A DNA stretch of 64,000 bases from positions 1,822,207-1,886,206 of the forward strand of contig NZ_JBHSDH010000013.1 of the NCBI RefSeq assembly GCF_042651485.1, read 5' to 3'. Positions within the stretch are counted from its first letter, which is position 1. The number at the start of each line of letters is the position of its first letter. This document shows, piece after piece, positions 53,585-63,916 of the stretch. A program made the position numbers and the translations under genes. The stretch is from Sphingorhabdus_B arenilitoris. Its GTDB lineage: Bacteria; Pseudomonadota; Alphaproteobacteria; Sphingomonadales; Sphingomonadaceae. Under the pieces are notes generated by a model, which saw only the letters and a list, made by a program, of their open reading frames with translations, ran no database searches and was not told the DNA's origin.

Positions 53585-56224
53585 TCATCTCGCCTTTACA
53601 AAAACCGCCGTGGTCAGCGGGGGCGTGACTAGCTGGCCCCGTTTCATCCGCGCCTTGCGCACCACCGGATCGCTCGACCGGCGCAAAATATCATGCAATT
53701 TATAGCGGCCCGTCACCGGAACGCTTTGCGTTTGCGGGGCCGTGTTGATGACGACAATCATCTCCTCGGCTCTGGCGGTGCCCAGCCGCATGACGATCAG
53801 CCCGGGAATCTGGTCCGGCCCGACATTGTCAAAGCGGATATTTTCGATCACCTCTGCGCCGCTGCGCAGCCGAAACAGCGGTGATGACTTTCGGATATGC
53901 AGCATTTCGCGGACATGGTCGCTGGCACGGGCAATATCCGCCGGTCCCATATGCAGGCGCTGGTCAGATAGCAGGTCGCGGGCAACCGGCCATTCGGCTT
54001 CATTATCGGCGCGGTGCGGCAATCCCCGGCCCCATCCATTTTGCGCTTTGCTATAATCCAGCAGGTTGAACCAGTCGCCGCTATTATAACTATTATGGTC
54101 GAGCGATTTGGAACGCAGCAATTCCTGCCCCGCATGGAGGAACGGCACGCCTTGCGACAAGAGGACGATGGACGAAGCGATATTTTGCCAACGCACCCGG
54201 TCCGCCGGGCTCGTATCGCGCGGCAGTTTCAGCGCGCTGATATCAAAGAAGGTTTGATTATCATGCGCCTCGGCATAGTTGATAATCTCCTGCGGGTCGC
54301 TGGCATAGCCTGCGGCGCTGCCATTATAACTGACATCTTTGGCCTTTCGCACCATACCGTCGGCGGTGGTGAAGGTGAAATCACCAATGCTGCCCGCCAA
54401 TCCCACCCGGATGTGATCCGCGATCCGCAAGGCTTCTTTGCGCGCGGCGTCATCGGCTTTATTCATAGCGTTGGGCGCAGTGAACAGGCCGTTGGCAAAA
54501 CCTTGTTTGCGCACGCTGTCGCTACCCTTATCACCGACACCGCCGCCGCGTATCGCGTCGCGGATGCGGTCGTTAAATGTGCCGATGCCTGTGCCCTGCC
54601 CCATATTCATCTGGCTGGCTTGCACAAAACGGGCATTATTGGCGACCTCCCCAAAATTCCATCCTTCGCCATATAGATACAGGTTGCGGCCATCGACGCC
54701 GTCCTGTTGCAAGGTCAAACGGCGCAGCGTATCGCGGGCCTTCAAGATATTCTCCCGGCTGTGATGACCCATCAGGTCAAAGCGAAAGCCCGAGACTTTA
54801 TAATCCCGCGCCCAAACGGTGAGCGCATCAATCATCAGCTTTTCCATCATCCGCCGTTCAGTCGCGGTGTTGGCGCAGCAGGTGCTGCGGGCGACCGCGC
54901 CTTTATCATCAAGCCGGTGATAATAGCCCGGCACAATCCGGTCGACCACCGACAGCGGCGCTTGGCCCGATGCCATCATATGATTGAAGACCACGTCGAC
55001 GATCGTGCCAAGCCCTGCATCGGACAAGGCCATCACCATGCGCCGAAACTCCAATATCCGGGCGGCGGCGTCCGCATCGCTGCTATAGGAACCTTCGGGC
55101 GTCATATAATGCAGCGGATCGTAGCACCAGTTAAAGCCGTCGCGTTCCTTGACCTTGGCAATCTCCGCCTGCTGCTGCTCGCTATTGGGGGCAAAGCCGG
55201 ACAGGTCGGGCGGGGACAGCCTTTCCGCCGGGGTTTCAGGGATGGTTGCGCAGTCATACGTGGGCAGCAGATGCACATCGCTCAGCCCCGCCTCGGCCAA
55301 GCTGCGCAAATGGCGCATCCCGTTACCGGCGGCATCGGTGAAGGCCAAATAACCGCCCCGATGTTCCTCCGCCACGCTCGCATCGCTGATGGAAAAATCG
55401 CGGACGTGGAGTTCATAAAGCACGCGGTCTTCGGGCGCTTCGGGCAATGCGCGGCGCATCTTATCCCATCCGGCAGGCATCAACGCGGGATCATTCAGGT
55501 CGGCAATATGCGTCCGTTTACTATCCGCCGACAGGCTCAGCGCATAGGGATCGGTGACCATATTGGTCTCAACGCGGCCGGTTTCAGGGACGAAAACCCG
55601 CACTTCATAGAGATAATATTTGCCCTTCCAATCCGCCGCGCCGTCCAGATGCCATACGCCGGTCGCTGCGTCCTCAGTCATCGGCAACACCGCACGGGCC
55701 GCGTCGCCAGGACCATCAAACAGATGCAGCTTCACCGCCTGCGCCGTGGGCGCCCAAAGCGCGATATGCAGCTTCGCGCCATCAAAACGCGCGCCCAAAG
55801 CGGCGTCATTGGCATAGAGGTCGTCGAGCACCCCGCCTATTTGCAAGGATGTCCGCTGTAACTCCTGCGCGGCGTCATCCTGCGCGCGAATATCCACCCG
55901 CCCCTTCAACCAGCGGCGCACCCTGTCCCTGCTGCCATCATGGATCCGCCACAGGGAAATCCCGCGCAGATGCGGGTACGCAGCGGCCAGATCGCCATCC
56001 ACTTGCCCTGCGGCGACCAGCGGCGCTGCCGCCTCACCATCGCTCAGCAGTATGAGGTCAGAGCCTTTGGGCGCATTCCAAGCGATCATATCGCGCGACA
56101 GCCAATGCGCCTCGGCTGCGGCTTGCGCCGGAACGGCAGGCGCGCTGTCCTGCGCCGATAGTGCCGGAATATAGAGACAGAAAAGCAGGGCAAATGCCGC
56201 CCGCCAAAATATGCTGAAATTCAT
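53585..56224 (-). CDS. Pullulanase-type alpha-1,6-glucosidase (GH13)
   Basis: An 879-residue exported enzyme with signal peptide to about residue 24 (ALSAQ). A CBM48/N-terminal beta region precedes the GH13 barrel. Catalytic Asp483 is in FRFDLMGHH, Glu520 in YGEGWNFG, and the transition-state Asp in YAEAHDNQTFF. It debranches alpha-1,6 links in starch, glycogen or pullulan. It is divergent from an amylase and both lie between two repeat arrays. Confidence 0.92.
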   Translation of the reverse strand: MNFSIFWRAAFALLFCLYIPALSAQDSAPAVPAQAAAEAHWLSRDMIAWNAPKGSDLILLSDGEAAAPLVAAGQVDGDLAAAYPHLRGISLWRIHDGSRDRVRRWLKGRVDIRAQDDAAQELQRTSLQIGGVLDDLYANDAALGARFDGAKLHIALWAPTAQAVKLHLFDGPGDAARAVLPMTEDAATGVWHLDGAADWKGKYYLYEVRVFVPETGRVETNMVTDPYALSLSADSKRTHIADLNDPALMPAGWDKMRRALPEAPEDRVLYELHVRDFSISDASVAEEHRGGYLAFTDAAGNGMRHLRSLAEAGLSDVHLLPTYDCATIPETPAERLSPPDLSGFAPNSEQQQAEIAKVKERDGFNWCYDPLHYMTPEGSYSSDADAAARILEFRRMVMALSDAGLGTIVDVVFNHMMASGQAPLSVVDRIVPGYYHRLDDKGAVARSTCCANTATERRMMEKLMIDALTVWARDYKVSGFRFDLMGHHSRENILKARDTLRRLTLQQDGVDGRNLYLYGEGWNFGEVANNARFVQASQMNMGQGTGIGTFNDRIRDAIRGGGVGDKGSDSVRKQGFANGLFTAPNAMNKADDAARKEALRIADHIRVGLAGSIGDFTFTTADGMVRKAKDVSYNGSAAGYASDPQEIINYAEAHDNQTFFDISALKLPRDTSPADRVRWQNIASSIVLLSQGVPFLHAGQELLRSKSLDHNSYNSGDWFNLLDYSKAQNGWGRGLPHRADNEAEWPVARDLLSDQRLHMGPADIARASDHVREMLHIRKSSPLFRLRSGAEVIENIRFDNVGPDQIPGLIVMRLGTARAEEMIVVINTAPQTQSVPVTGRYKLHDILRRSSDPVVRKARMKRGQLVTPPLTTAVFVKAR

Positions 56225-56426
56225 GCGCTGTCCCTCTTTCCCGGTCGCTGTATTGTGTCGCTCGCTCTCTTATGCCTTGTGCTATTTCGCAATGACCGGC
56301 GTTACGCAATGCTTCGCATACGAATTCATTTTATGTGCCCGTCTTTTGCCTTGCGGGCGGCCGCCGCGCCGCGATAGGCTATGGCTCAATTGGAGGAGAG
56401 CCTTTTTGGGCTCGTAAAAACGCATT

Positions 56427-58157
56427 ATGACCAAAAACCGGCTATCTGTATCATGCATTATCGCTCTTGGCCTTGCAGCGGCGGGCCTTGCGGGCTGCGC
56501 CGCGCCCAATAACGCCGCTCCGGCCAGCGCGTCGGCACCCGCCGCTGCAACCGCGGCCCCGGCGATCTATGGCACCGACAATGCCTTTGCCTCCGAAGCC
56601 ATATATTTCCTGCTTACCGACCGTTTTGTCGATGGCGACCCCAGCAATAATCAGGTGGATCAAGGCAAACCGAATTTCAAAACCTTCGACCGCAATTTGC
56701 CCGGGCCGGACGGCCAATATGACAATATCGGTTATTTAGGCGGCGATTTTAAGGGCATCGTCGACAATGCTGATTATATCGCCGAAATGGGCTTCACCGC
56801 GCTGTGGACCACGCCGATTGTGGACAATCCCGATGCCGCCTATTCAGGCAGTGAAGAGGTGAAATTCGGTTCCGGGTACCAGGATGGCGGCAAAACCGGC
56901 TATCATGGATATTGGGCGGTGAATTTCTACAAGGTGGACGAACATCTGCCCTCACCGGGATTGCAGTTTCAGGATTTCACGAAAGAATTGCGCGACAAAC
57001 ATGGCTTGAAATATATACTCGACATTGTCGCCAATCACGGCTCGCCCTCCTACACCATGCCGGTCAGCCAGCCGGAATTTGGCAAATTATATGATGGCGA
57101 GGGACGGCTGGTTGCCGACCACCAAAATCTGCATCCTGAAAAGCTTGATCCCAATAACCCGCTGCACCGCTTTTTCAACCGGACGCCCGGCCTTGCTACG
57201 CTGTCCGATCTGGATCCCGATAATCCCGATGTCATGGATTATTTGATGGGCAGCTATGAACAATGGCTCGATCAGGGGGTCTATGCGCTGCGCATCGACA
57301 CATTCAAGGAACAGCCGCATTATTTCTGGAAAAAACTAGGCGACCGTATCCGTGCCAAACGGCCCGATATTTTCATGTTTGGGGAAAGCTTTTCCTTCGA
57401 TGCCAATTTTCTGGGCGAACATACGCAGCCCGAAAATGGCGGCTTTAGCGTGCTCGATTTCCCCGGCCGCGCGGCGATGAAAGAGGTGTTTGAAAATCCG
57501 AATAGCAATTATTCCGAGTTGCAATCCTACCTGCATCTGACCGACAAAGTGTATCGCAATCCTTATGAATTGGTCACATTCTACGACAATCACGATATGT
57601 CGCGGCTGAATGCCAGCGATGAGGGCTTTATCGACGTCAATAACTGGCTATTTACCTCGCGCGGGATTCCGGCGATTTATTACGGATCGGAAACCGGCTT
57701 TATGCGCGGTACCGCCGAGCATTTTGGCAATCGCAACTATTATGGGCAGGAACGCATTGACGCCGGGCGCAATCATCCGATCCGGCAAAATATGATGAAA
57801 ATTGCCAATCTGCGCAAAGCGCTCGTCTCGTTGCAAAAGGGCGTGCAGCTGAATGTCGACTTTAGCGGTCAATTTGCCAATTTTTATCGCATTTACCAAA
57901 AGGATGGGGTGAATGAAATTGCCCTGGTTATGCTCAATAAAGGTGATGCGGCGAAATATGTGACGCTCGATGATATGGTTGAACCGGGCCAATGGCGCGA
58001 TGCTTTTACGGGCGAAAAATTGACTGTTGCCGCCGATCAAACCAGCTTTTCGGCTGAGGTTCCTGCGCATGGCGTGCGCGTATTTGTGAAAAATACGCCG
58101 CTGGTGAATAAAGACATAATGGCACAGGCGGCGCAATTGGCAAAAGCAGTGCAATAA
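56427..58157 (+). CDS. Alpha-amylase family GH13 lipoprotein
   Basis: A 576-residue lipoprotein with lipobox LAGC (Cys24) and an Ala/Pro-rich linker. The GH13 barrel has Asp291 (ALRIDTFKEQ), Glu320 (MFGESFSF) and Asp390 (FYDNHDMS). It should be anchored on a membrane and cut alpha-1,4 glucans, complementing the pullulanase-type enzyme. Confidence 0.92.
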   Translation: MTKNRLSVSCIIALGLAAAGLAGCAAPNNAAPASASAPAAATAAPAIYGTDNAFASEAIYFLLTDRFVDGDPSNNQVDQGKPNFKTFDRNLPGPDGQYDNIGYLGGDFKGIVDNADYIAEMGFTALWTTPIVDNPDAAYSGSEEVKFGSGYQDGGKTGYHGYWAVNFYKVDEHLPSPGLQFQDFTKELRDKHGLKYILDIVANHGSPSYTMPVSQPEFGKLYDGEGRLVADHQNLHPEKLDPNNPLHRFFNRTPGLATLSDLDPDNPDVMDYLMGSYEQWLDQGVYALRIDTFKEQPHYFWKKLGDRIRAKRPDIFMFGESFSFDANFLGEHTQPENGGFSVLDFPGRAAMKEVFENPNSNYSELQSYLHLTDKVYRNPYELVTFYDNHDMSRLNASDEGFIDVNNWLFTSRGIPAIYYGSETGFMRGTAEHFGNRNYYGQERIDAGRNHPIRQNMMKIANLRKALVSLQKGVQLNVDFSGQFANFYRIYQKDGVNEIALVMLNKGDAAKYVTLDDMVEPGQWRDAFTGEKLTVAADQTSFSAEVPAHGVRVFVKNTPLVNKDIMAQAAQLAKAVQ

Positions 58158-58270
58158 AACAGCTGCCTCAACCAACCGCCGTCATCCTGAACTTGTTTCA
58201 GGATACATATTGTTCTGTGCTCTATGCCTTGTTGAAGCGCACCTTATAAATAACGCAACTACAAACCCTC

Positions 58271-58380
58271 CGTCACCCCCGCGCAGGCGGGGGGCCACCA
58301 CCTAAGCCATTGGTTTAAGATGCGATCCTGGCTCAAAATTCGCCCTCGGGAGCTGGACCCCCGCCTTCGCGGGGGTGACG
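58271..58380 (+). repeat. 110-bp palindrome-ended element B3, interior inverted
   Basis: The same ends as the elements at 53 kb, but the interior is the reverse complement: GGCTCAAAATTCG appears on the + strand. Confidence 0.85.
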
Positions 58381-58631
58381 AGTGGGTTGTGCGAGCTCCA
58401 TGGTTCCTCTTTGTGGCTTCGTGTGATTAAATGGGTTCGCGCAGAGCTCGCAGAGTTTCGCAGAGACCGCAGAGGCTGTCAGCACACACTAAAAACCACC
58501 AACGCAAAGTTGCCTCGCTGCGCAAACCATTCACGCAAACCGTCATCCTGAACTTGTTTCAGGATACATAATGTTCTGTGCTCTATGCGTTGTTGAAGCA
58601 CGCTATATAAATAACGCAAATACAAACCTTC

Positions 58632-58741
58632 TGTCACCCCCGCGCAGGCGGGGGGCCACCACCTAAGCCATTGGTTTAAGATGCGATCCTGGCTCAAAAT
58701 TCGGCCTCGGGAGATGGACCCCCGCCTGCGCGAGGGTGACG
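58632..58741 (+). repeat. 110-bp palindrome-ended element B4, interior inverted
   Basis: Like the element at 58271. Its GGCTCAAAATTCGGCCTCGG is an exact reverse complement of part of the 52986 element. Confidence 0.85.
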
Positions 58742-58839
58742 CGTTTGTGTTTTGGACAGTCGCTGCTTATCGAATCTCGGCAGCCCCTATGCATCCTGAA
58801 ATAAATTCAGGATGACGTTATTATCATCCAAAAAATACC

Positions 58840-61476
58840 TCACCCCTCACCTGCGAGTTTTTTCAGGTCGTAGAGCAGGTCGAGCGCATCGCGCGGGCTG
58901 AGCGCGTCGATGTCGAGGTCGGTCAATTTTTCACGCAGGCTATCAACCTTTGCCTCGGCGGCGTCGAGTGCGGCGCTGAATAACGGCAAATCGCCCAGCC
59001 CCGCGGCGATCCCGCCGGTTTGCGCGCGGCCTTTTTCCAGCCGGTCCAACACATCCTTCGCCCGGGCCAGCACGTGCGGCGATATGCCCGCCAGTTTCGC
59101 CACCGCGATACCGTAACTGCGATCGGCGGGTCCGGGACCAACCTCATGCAGCAGCACCAAATCGCCCTTATATTCTTTGGCCCGGACATGATGCAGCGAC
59201 AGCGCATCCAAGCTATCGGTGAGCCGGGTCAATTCATGATAATGGGTCGCGAATAAACAGCGGCAGCGGTTATTTTCGTGGATCGCCTCAACAATCGCCC
59301 ATGCGAGCGCCAGTCCATCATAGGTGGATGTGCCGCGCCCCACCTCGTCCAATATCACAAAGCTGCGTTCGGTGGCCTGCGCCAAAATTGCGGCGGTTTC
59401 GACCATTTCAACCATGAAAGTCGATTGCCCCTGCGCCAGATTATCCGACGCGCCGACCCGGCTGAATAGCCGGTCGACAAGGCCGAGCCGCGCCGAAGAT
59501 GCCGGAACAAAACTGCCCGCTTGCGCCAACAGGATGATGAGTGCATTTTGCCGCAGAAAGGTGGATTTGCCGCCCATATTGGGGCCGCTGACCAGCCACA
59601 ACCGGTCGGCAGGGGCAAGAGCGCAATCATTGGCGACGAAACGCTCACTACCCTTTGACAATGCGCTTTCCACGACGGGATGCCGTCCGCCCTCAATTTC
59701 GATCACGGGTTCGCTGTCAAATATGGGCGCGCACCAGCCGCTTTGTACCGCCCGCTCGGCCAGCGCCGATGCCACATCAATCCGCGCCAGTGTATCGGCG
59801 CTGGCCGCAATCGCTGCGCGGCGTGCAATCGCCGCCTCCAACATCTCTTCCAAATGCGCGGCTTCAGCGGCGATAGCATGGCCGCCCGCCTGCGTGATCC
59901 GCATGGCTTCTTCATGCAATTCCGGCGAATTGAACCGCACCGCGCCTGCCATAGTCTGCCGGTGCGTAAAACCGGAATCGGCGCGCAGCAGTGCATCGCC
60001 GTGCCGTGCCGGCACCTCGACAAAATAGCCCAGCACCGCATTATGTTTTATCTTGAGCGCGGCGACGCCGGTTTGTTCGCGGTAGCGGGCTTCCATTGCC
60101 GCTATCGCTTGGCGCGCGTCGCGCCCCGCCAATCGCAAACTGTCGAGCGCGGCGTCATATCCCTCGGCAATATAGCCGCCTTGCGATGCTTCGGTTGGCG
60201 GCTGCGGAATCAGCGCGCGCATCAGCTTGTCGACCATCGCGCCATGGCCGTCGAGCGCCGGCAATATCCGGTCCAGCAAAGCGGGGCGGGCCTCCATCGC
60301 GCCGAGCCGTTCGCGCAGAGCGCGGCCCGCATCCAGCCCGTCGCGCAGTTGGCCCAGATCGCGCGGGCTGCCCCGTCCAGCCACAATCCGTCCCAGTGCG
60401 CGGGCGATGTCGGGCATTTGGCGCAATGCAGCGCGCACCGCATCGCGCAGCAGGGGCGCATCATGAAACCAGCGGACCAACTCAAGCCGCGCCTCAATCG
60501 CTTGCCGGTCCATCAGCGGCGCGGCGAGATCGGCGGCCAGCATCCGTGCGCCTGCACCAGTGACCGTCCGGTCGGCCTCATGCAACAACGATCCAGCCCG
60601 TCCGCCGCGCTGCCCCGCTGTAATCTCCAGGCTTTCGCGGGTCGCCCGGTCGATCAGCATATGTTCGGCGTGGCTGCGCTGCACCGGCATTTTTAGGAAA
60701 GGCATTTTGCCTTGTCCGGCATGGGCAAGATACGCGAGCAAGCCGCCCGCTGCGCCGCATTCGGCCCGCGTGAGATGCGCGGTTGCGGACGGGCTCTCGA
60801 GCGCGAAGTGGACGCGGAGTGCTTGCTCTCCGCTGGCGCTGTCAAAATCCGCTTTGGGCCGGATAATGGCGCCTACGGGCGGATGCGCAAAACCCTCTGC
60901 CACGATCAGCTCGCTGGGGCCGATGCGGGCAAGTTCGGCGGCGATCAACTTCGGGGCCAAAGTGGCCACTTCGAAATGGCCGGTGGAAATGTCGGCGGCG
61001 GCGATACCAACCTCGCCGCCAATCTCGCAGATGCAGGCGAGCATATTTTGCGCCCAGCTGTCGAGCAAGCTATCCTCGGTCAATGTGCCTGCTGTGACAA
61101 AGCGGATAATATCACGCGAAACCAATGCTTTATACCCGCCGCGCGCCTTGGCTTCCTCTGGCGTTTCGGTCTGCTCGGCAATCGCGACGCGGTGCCCGGC
61201 CTTAATCAATTTGGCCAGATAGGCCTCCGAACTATGCACCGGAACCCCGCACATCGGTATCGGATCCCCCCCATGACTCCCCCGCGAAGTCAGCGCAATA
61301 TCAAGCGTTTCTGCGGCAATTTTGGCATCTTCGAAAAACAGCTCAAAAAAATCGCCCATGCGGTAGAAAAGCAAGCAATCCTGCGCCTTTTCTTTCAGCG
61401 CCAGATATTGCACCATCATCGGCGTCGGGCCGTTTGCCGCGCTTTTTTCTTTTGAGTTTTTCGCAGCACCCGCCAT
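58840..61476 (-). CDS. mutS: DNA mismatch repair protein MutS
   Basis: An 878-residue MutS1. The mismatch-reading motif is MGDFFELFF near residue 40. The ATPase has Walker A GPNMGGKST with Lys637, Walker B FVILDEVGRGTST and a conserved ATHYHEL. It recognises mispairs and recruits MutL. Length is typical. Confidence 0.97.
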   Translation of the reverse strand: MAGAAKNSKEKSAANGPTPMMVQYLALKEKAQDCLLFYRMGDFFELFFEDAKIAAETLDIALTSRGSHGGDPIPMCGVPVHSSEAYLAKLIKAGHRVAIAEQTETPEEAKARGGYKALVSRDIIRFVTAGTLTEDSLLDSWAQNMLACICEIGGEVGIAAADISTGHFEVATLAPKLIAAELARIGPSELIVAEGFAHPPVGAIIRPKADFDSASGEQALRVHFALESPSATAHLTRAECGAAGGLLAYLAHAGQGKMPFLKMPVQRSHAEHMLIDRATRESLEITAGQRGGRAGSLLHEADRTVTGAGARMLAADLAAPLMDRQAIEARLELVRWFHDAPLLRDAVRAALRQMPDIARALGRIVAGRGSPRDLGQLRDGLDAGRALRERLGAMEARPALLDRILPALDGHGAMVDKLMRALIPQPPTEASQGGYIAEGYDAALDSLRLAGRDARQAIAAMEARYREQTGVAALKIKHNAVLGYFVEVPARHGDALLRADSGFTHRQTMAGAVRFNSPELHEEAMRITQAGGHAIAAEAAHLEEMLEAAIARRAAIAASADTLARIDVASALAERAVQSGWCAPIFDSEPVIEIEGGRHPVVESALSKGSERFVANDCALAPADRLWLVSGPNMGGKSTFLRQNALIILLAQAGSFVPASSARLGLVDRLFSRVGASDNLAQGQSTFMVEMVETAAILAQATERSFVILDEVGRGTSTYDGLALAWAIVEAIHENNRCRCLFATHYHELTRLTDSLDALSLHHVRAKEYKGDLVLLHEVGPGPADRSYGIAVAKLAGISPHVLARAKDVLDRLEKGRAQTGGIAAGLGDLPLFSAALDAAEAKVDSLREKLTDLDIDALSPRDALDLLYDLKKLAGEG

Positions 61477-61626
61477 GACCGATAGCGTTAGCGGACCTTA
61501 TACCCGAATGCCAACCCATTTCATTTTGCGGATAACGGCTTCTTCTTTTGCGCATTGCCGATGCCGCCTGATACAGCTAGGACATAAGGCAGGAAGCGGC
61601 GATAACAGAGCGAGAGAGGCCAGATC

Positions 61627-63888
61627 ATGGACGATAGCGACGTAAGATTTACCCCACAGGAGGCGTTGGATTTTCATTCGCAGGGGCGACCGGGCAAAAT
61701 TGAAATTATCGCCACGAAACCGATGGCAACTCAGCGCGACTTGTCGCTCGCCTATTCGCCTGGCGTGGCCATCCCGGTGCAGGCCATCGCCGATGATCCC
61801 AGCACCGCTTATGATTATACCGCCAAGGGGAACCTTGTCGCGGTCATCTCCAATGGTACCGCGATATTGGGTATGGGCAATCTGGGCGCATTGGCATCCA
61901 AACCGGTTATGGAAGGTAAAGCGGTGCTGTTCAAACGCTTTGCCGATGTCGATTCGATCGATATTGAAGTCAAAACCGAGGATGCCGACCGGTTCATTGA
62001 CGCGGTGGAATTGCTCGAACCAACCTTTGGCGGGATTAATTTGGAAGATATCGCCGCGCCCGATTGTTTCGTCATTGAACAAACTTTGCGCGAACGGATG
62101 AATATCCCCGTCTTCCATGATGACCAGCATGGCACCGCGATCATCGCAGCAGCTGGGCTGATTAACGCCTGCGAACTGACCGGACGGAGTTTGAAAGACA
62201 TAAAGGTCGTCTGCAACGGGGCCGGTGCAGCAGCGATTGCCTGCACTGCGCTCATCAAAGCGATGGGCGTACCGCATGGCAATGTTATCATGTGCGACCG
62301 CAGCGGTGTAATCTATCAGGGCCGAACCGAGGGCATGGACCAATGGAAATCCGCCCACGCGGTGCCCACCGAAACCCGCAGCTTGGCCGAGGCCATTAAG
62401 GGCGCAGATGTGTTTCTAGGCCTATCAGCGGCAAATGCGCTGAAACCCGAAATGGTCAAGGATATGGCGGATCAACCGATCATATTCGCCATGGCCAATC
62501 CCGATCCGGAAATTTCCCCGCCCGTAGCGCGTGAAGCGCGGCCGGATGCGATAATCGCGACGGGGCGCAGCGATTTTCCCAATCAGGTGAATAATGTCCT
62601 GTGCTTCCCGTTCCTGTTTCGCGGCGCATTGGACGTGCGGGCCACCGGCATAAATGAAGAAATGAAGATCGCCGCTGCCCATGCCTTGGCGCAGCTGGCC
62701 CGGGAAACCGTGCCCGAAGAGGTTGCCGCCGCTTATGGCGGGCTCGCGCATAAATTTGGCCGCGATTACATCATCCCGTCGCCATTTGACCCGCGTCTGA
62801 TGGAAATTGTTGCCAGCGCGGTGGCAAAAGCGGCAATGGATTCAGGCGTCGCGCAAAAGCCGATTGCCGACATGGACGCCTACCGCGCGACCCTTCGTGC
62901 GCGGCAAAATCCGACGACCTCTGTGCTCACCCGTGTATATGATGCGGCCCGCGCCAAGCCAAAACGCATCATCTTTGCCGAAGCCGAGGAGGATGTCGTC
63001 CTGCGCGCGGCAATTCAGTTCAAGCAGGATGGTTATGGCGTTCCGGTCCTGATCGGCCGCGACGAACGAGTGAAGCAGAAATTACAAGAGCTGGGCGTCG
63101 ACCCGAACAGCTTTGAAATCCATAATAGCGTGTCCAACCCGCTGGTCGATACGATGGTGGAGCGGCTGTATGACCGGCTGCAACGGCGGGGATATTTGCG
63201 CCGCGATATACAGCGTATGGTCAACCGCGACCGCAATATATTTGGTGCCAGTATGCTGGCATTGGATCAAGCCGATGCGATGATCACCGGCACCACCCGC
63301 ACCTTTGCCCAAACGATGCGGGAATTGCGCCGGGTTCTTGATCCGAAAAAAGATCAAATCCCCTTTGGCATCCATGTGCTGGTCGGCAAAACCCACACCG
63401 TGTTCATGGCCGACACCACTGTGAATGAACGGCCAGAGGCGAGCGACCTTGCCCATATAGCCGAACGCACCGCAATGGTCGCACGCCGCATGGGGCATGA
63501 TCCGCGGGTCGCCTTTTTATCCTATTCGACATTTGGCAACCCGCCCGGCAACTGGCTCCATAATATCCGCGAGGCCGTATCAATACTGGATCAGCGCAAA
63601 CCCGATTTTGAATATGAAGGCGATATGCCGCCCGACGTTGCCCTGAACCCCGCTTTGATGGCGCGCTATCCCTTTTGCCGCCTGTCCGCACCGGCCAATG
63701 TCCTGATCATGCCCGGCTTGCAATCGGCCAATTTGAGCGCGAAGCTGTTGCGGGAGCTGGGTGGTGATCGGATTATCGGGCCAATGTTATTAGGCTTAGA
63801 GCGGCAGGTGCAAATTGCCACCATGGCGTCAAGTTCATCAGAGCTGGTTACCCTGGCGGTTCTGGCTGCGGCCAGCGTGGTGGAATAA
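61627..63888 (+). CDS. maeB: NADP-dependent malic enzyme fused to a phosphotransacetylase-like domain
   Basis: A 753-residue protein. The N-terminal malic enzyme part (about 1-430) has LSLAYSPGVAIPV, FHDDQHGTA and the nucleotide motif VCNGAGAAAIAC. The C-terminal part (about 430-750) is phosphotransacetylase-like and in known MaeB proteins serves regulation by acetyl-CoA. It converts malate to pyruvate and CO2. GAGAGG lies 8 bases ahead of the ATG. Confidence 0.95.
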   Translation: MDDSDVRFTPQEALDFHSQGRPGKIEIIATKPMATQRDLSLAYSPGVAIPVQAIADDPSTAYDYTAKGNLVAVISNGTAILGMGNLGALASKPVMEGKAVLFKRFADVDSIDIEVKTEDADRFIDAVELLEPTFGGINLEDIAAPDCFVIEQTLRERMNIPVFHDDQHGTAIIAAAGLINACELTGRSLKDIKVVCNGAGAAAIACTALIKAMGVPHGNVIMCDRSGVIYQGRTEGMDQWKSAHAVPTETRSLAEAIKGADVFLGLSAANALKPEMVKDMADQPIIFAMANPDPEISPPVAREARPDAIIATGRSDFPNQVNNVLCFPFLFRGALDVRATGINEEMKIAAAHALAQLARETVPEEVAAAYGGLAHKFGRDYIIPSPFDPRLMEIVASAVAKAAMDSGVAQKPIADMDAYRATLRARQNPTTSVLTRVYDAARAKPKRIIFAEAEEDVVLRAAIQFKQDGYGVPVLIGRDERVKQKLQELGVDPNSFEIHNSVSNPLVDTMVERLYDRLQRRGYLRRDIQRMVNRDRNIFGASMLALDQADAMITGTTRTFAQTMRELRRVLDPKKDQIPFGIHVLVGKTHTVFMADTTVNERPEASDLAHIAERTAMVARRMGHDPRVAFLSYSTFGNPPGNWLHNIREAVSILDQRKPDFEYEGDMPPDVALNPALMARYPFCRLSAPANVLIMPGLQSANLSAKLLRELGGDRIIGPMLLGLERQVQIATMASSSSELVTLAVLAAASVVE

Positions 63889-63916
63889 TGCTAAACTAGG
63901 TCACATACTCATAAAA

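Larger units (their letters stand above)
58180..58818 (+). repeat. Right repeat array flanking the amylase genes
   Basis: Order is TCCTGAAC/TTCAGGA palindrome (58180-58208), 110-bp element (58271-58380), AGTGGGTTGTGCGAGCT block (58380-58540), another palindrome (58541-58570), 110-bp element (58632-58741), and the GCGTTTGTGTTTTGGACA tail. Direct orientation relative to the left array for everything except the element interiors. No gene is seen. Confidence 0.85.

Noticed and set aside
54707..55861. A 384-residue plus-strand open frame
   Set aside because: It is antisense to the pullulanase-type gene and is rich in His/Arg/Gln, as expected of a shadow frame.
52986..58818. Repeat arrays as CRISPR
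   Set aside because: Repeat units are 110 bp and palindrome-ended, spacing is irregular, and there are no unique spacers or cas genes.
61498..62358. A 286-residue minus-strand open frame
   Set aside because: It is antisense to the maeB start and overlaps it fully, with no recognisable domain.
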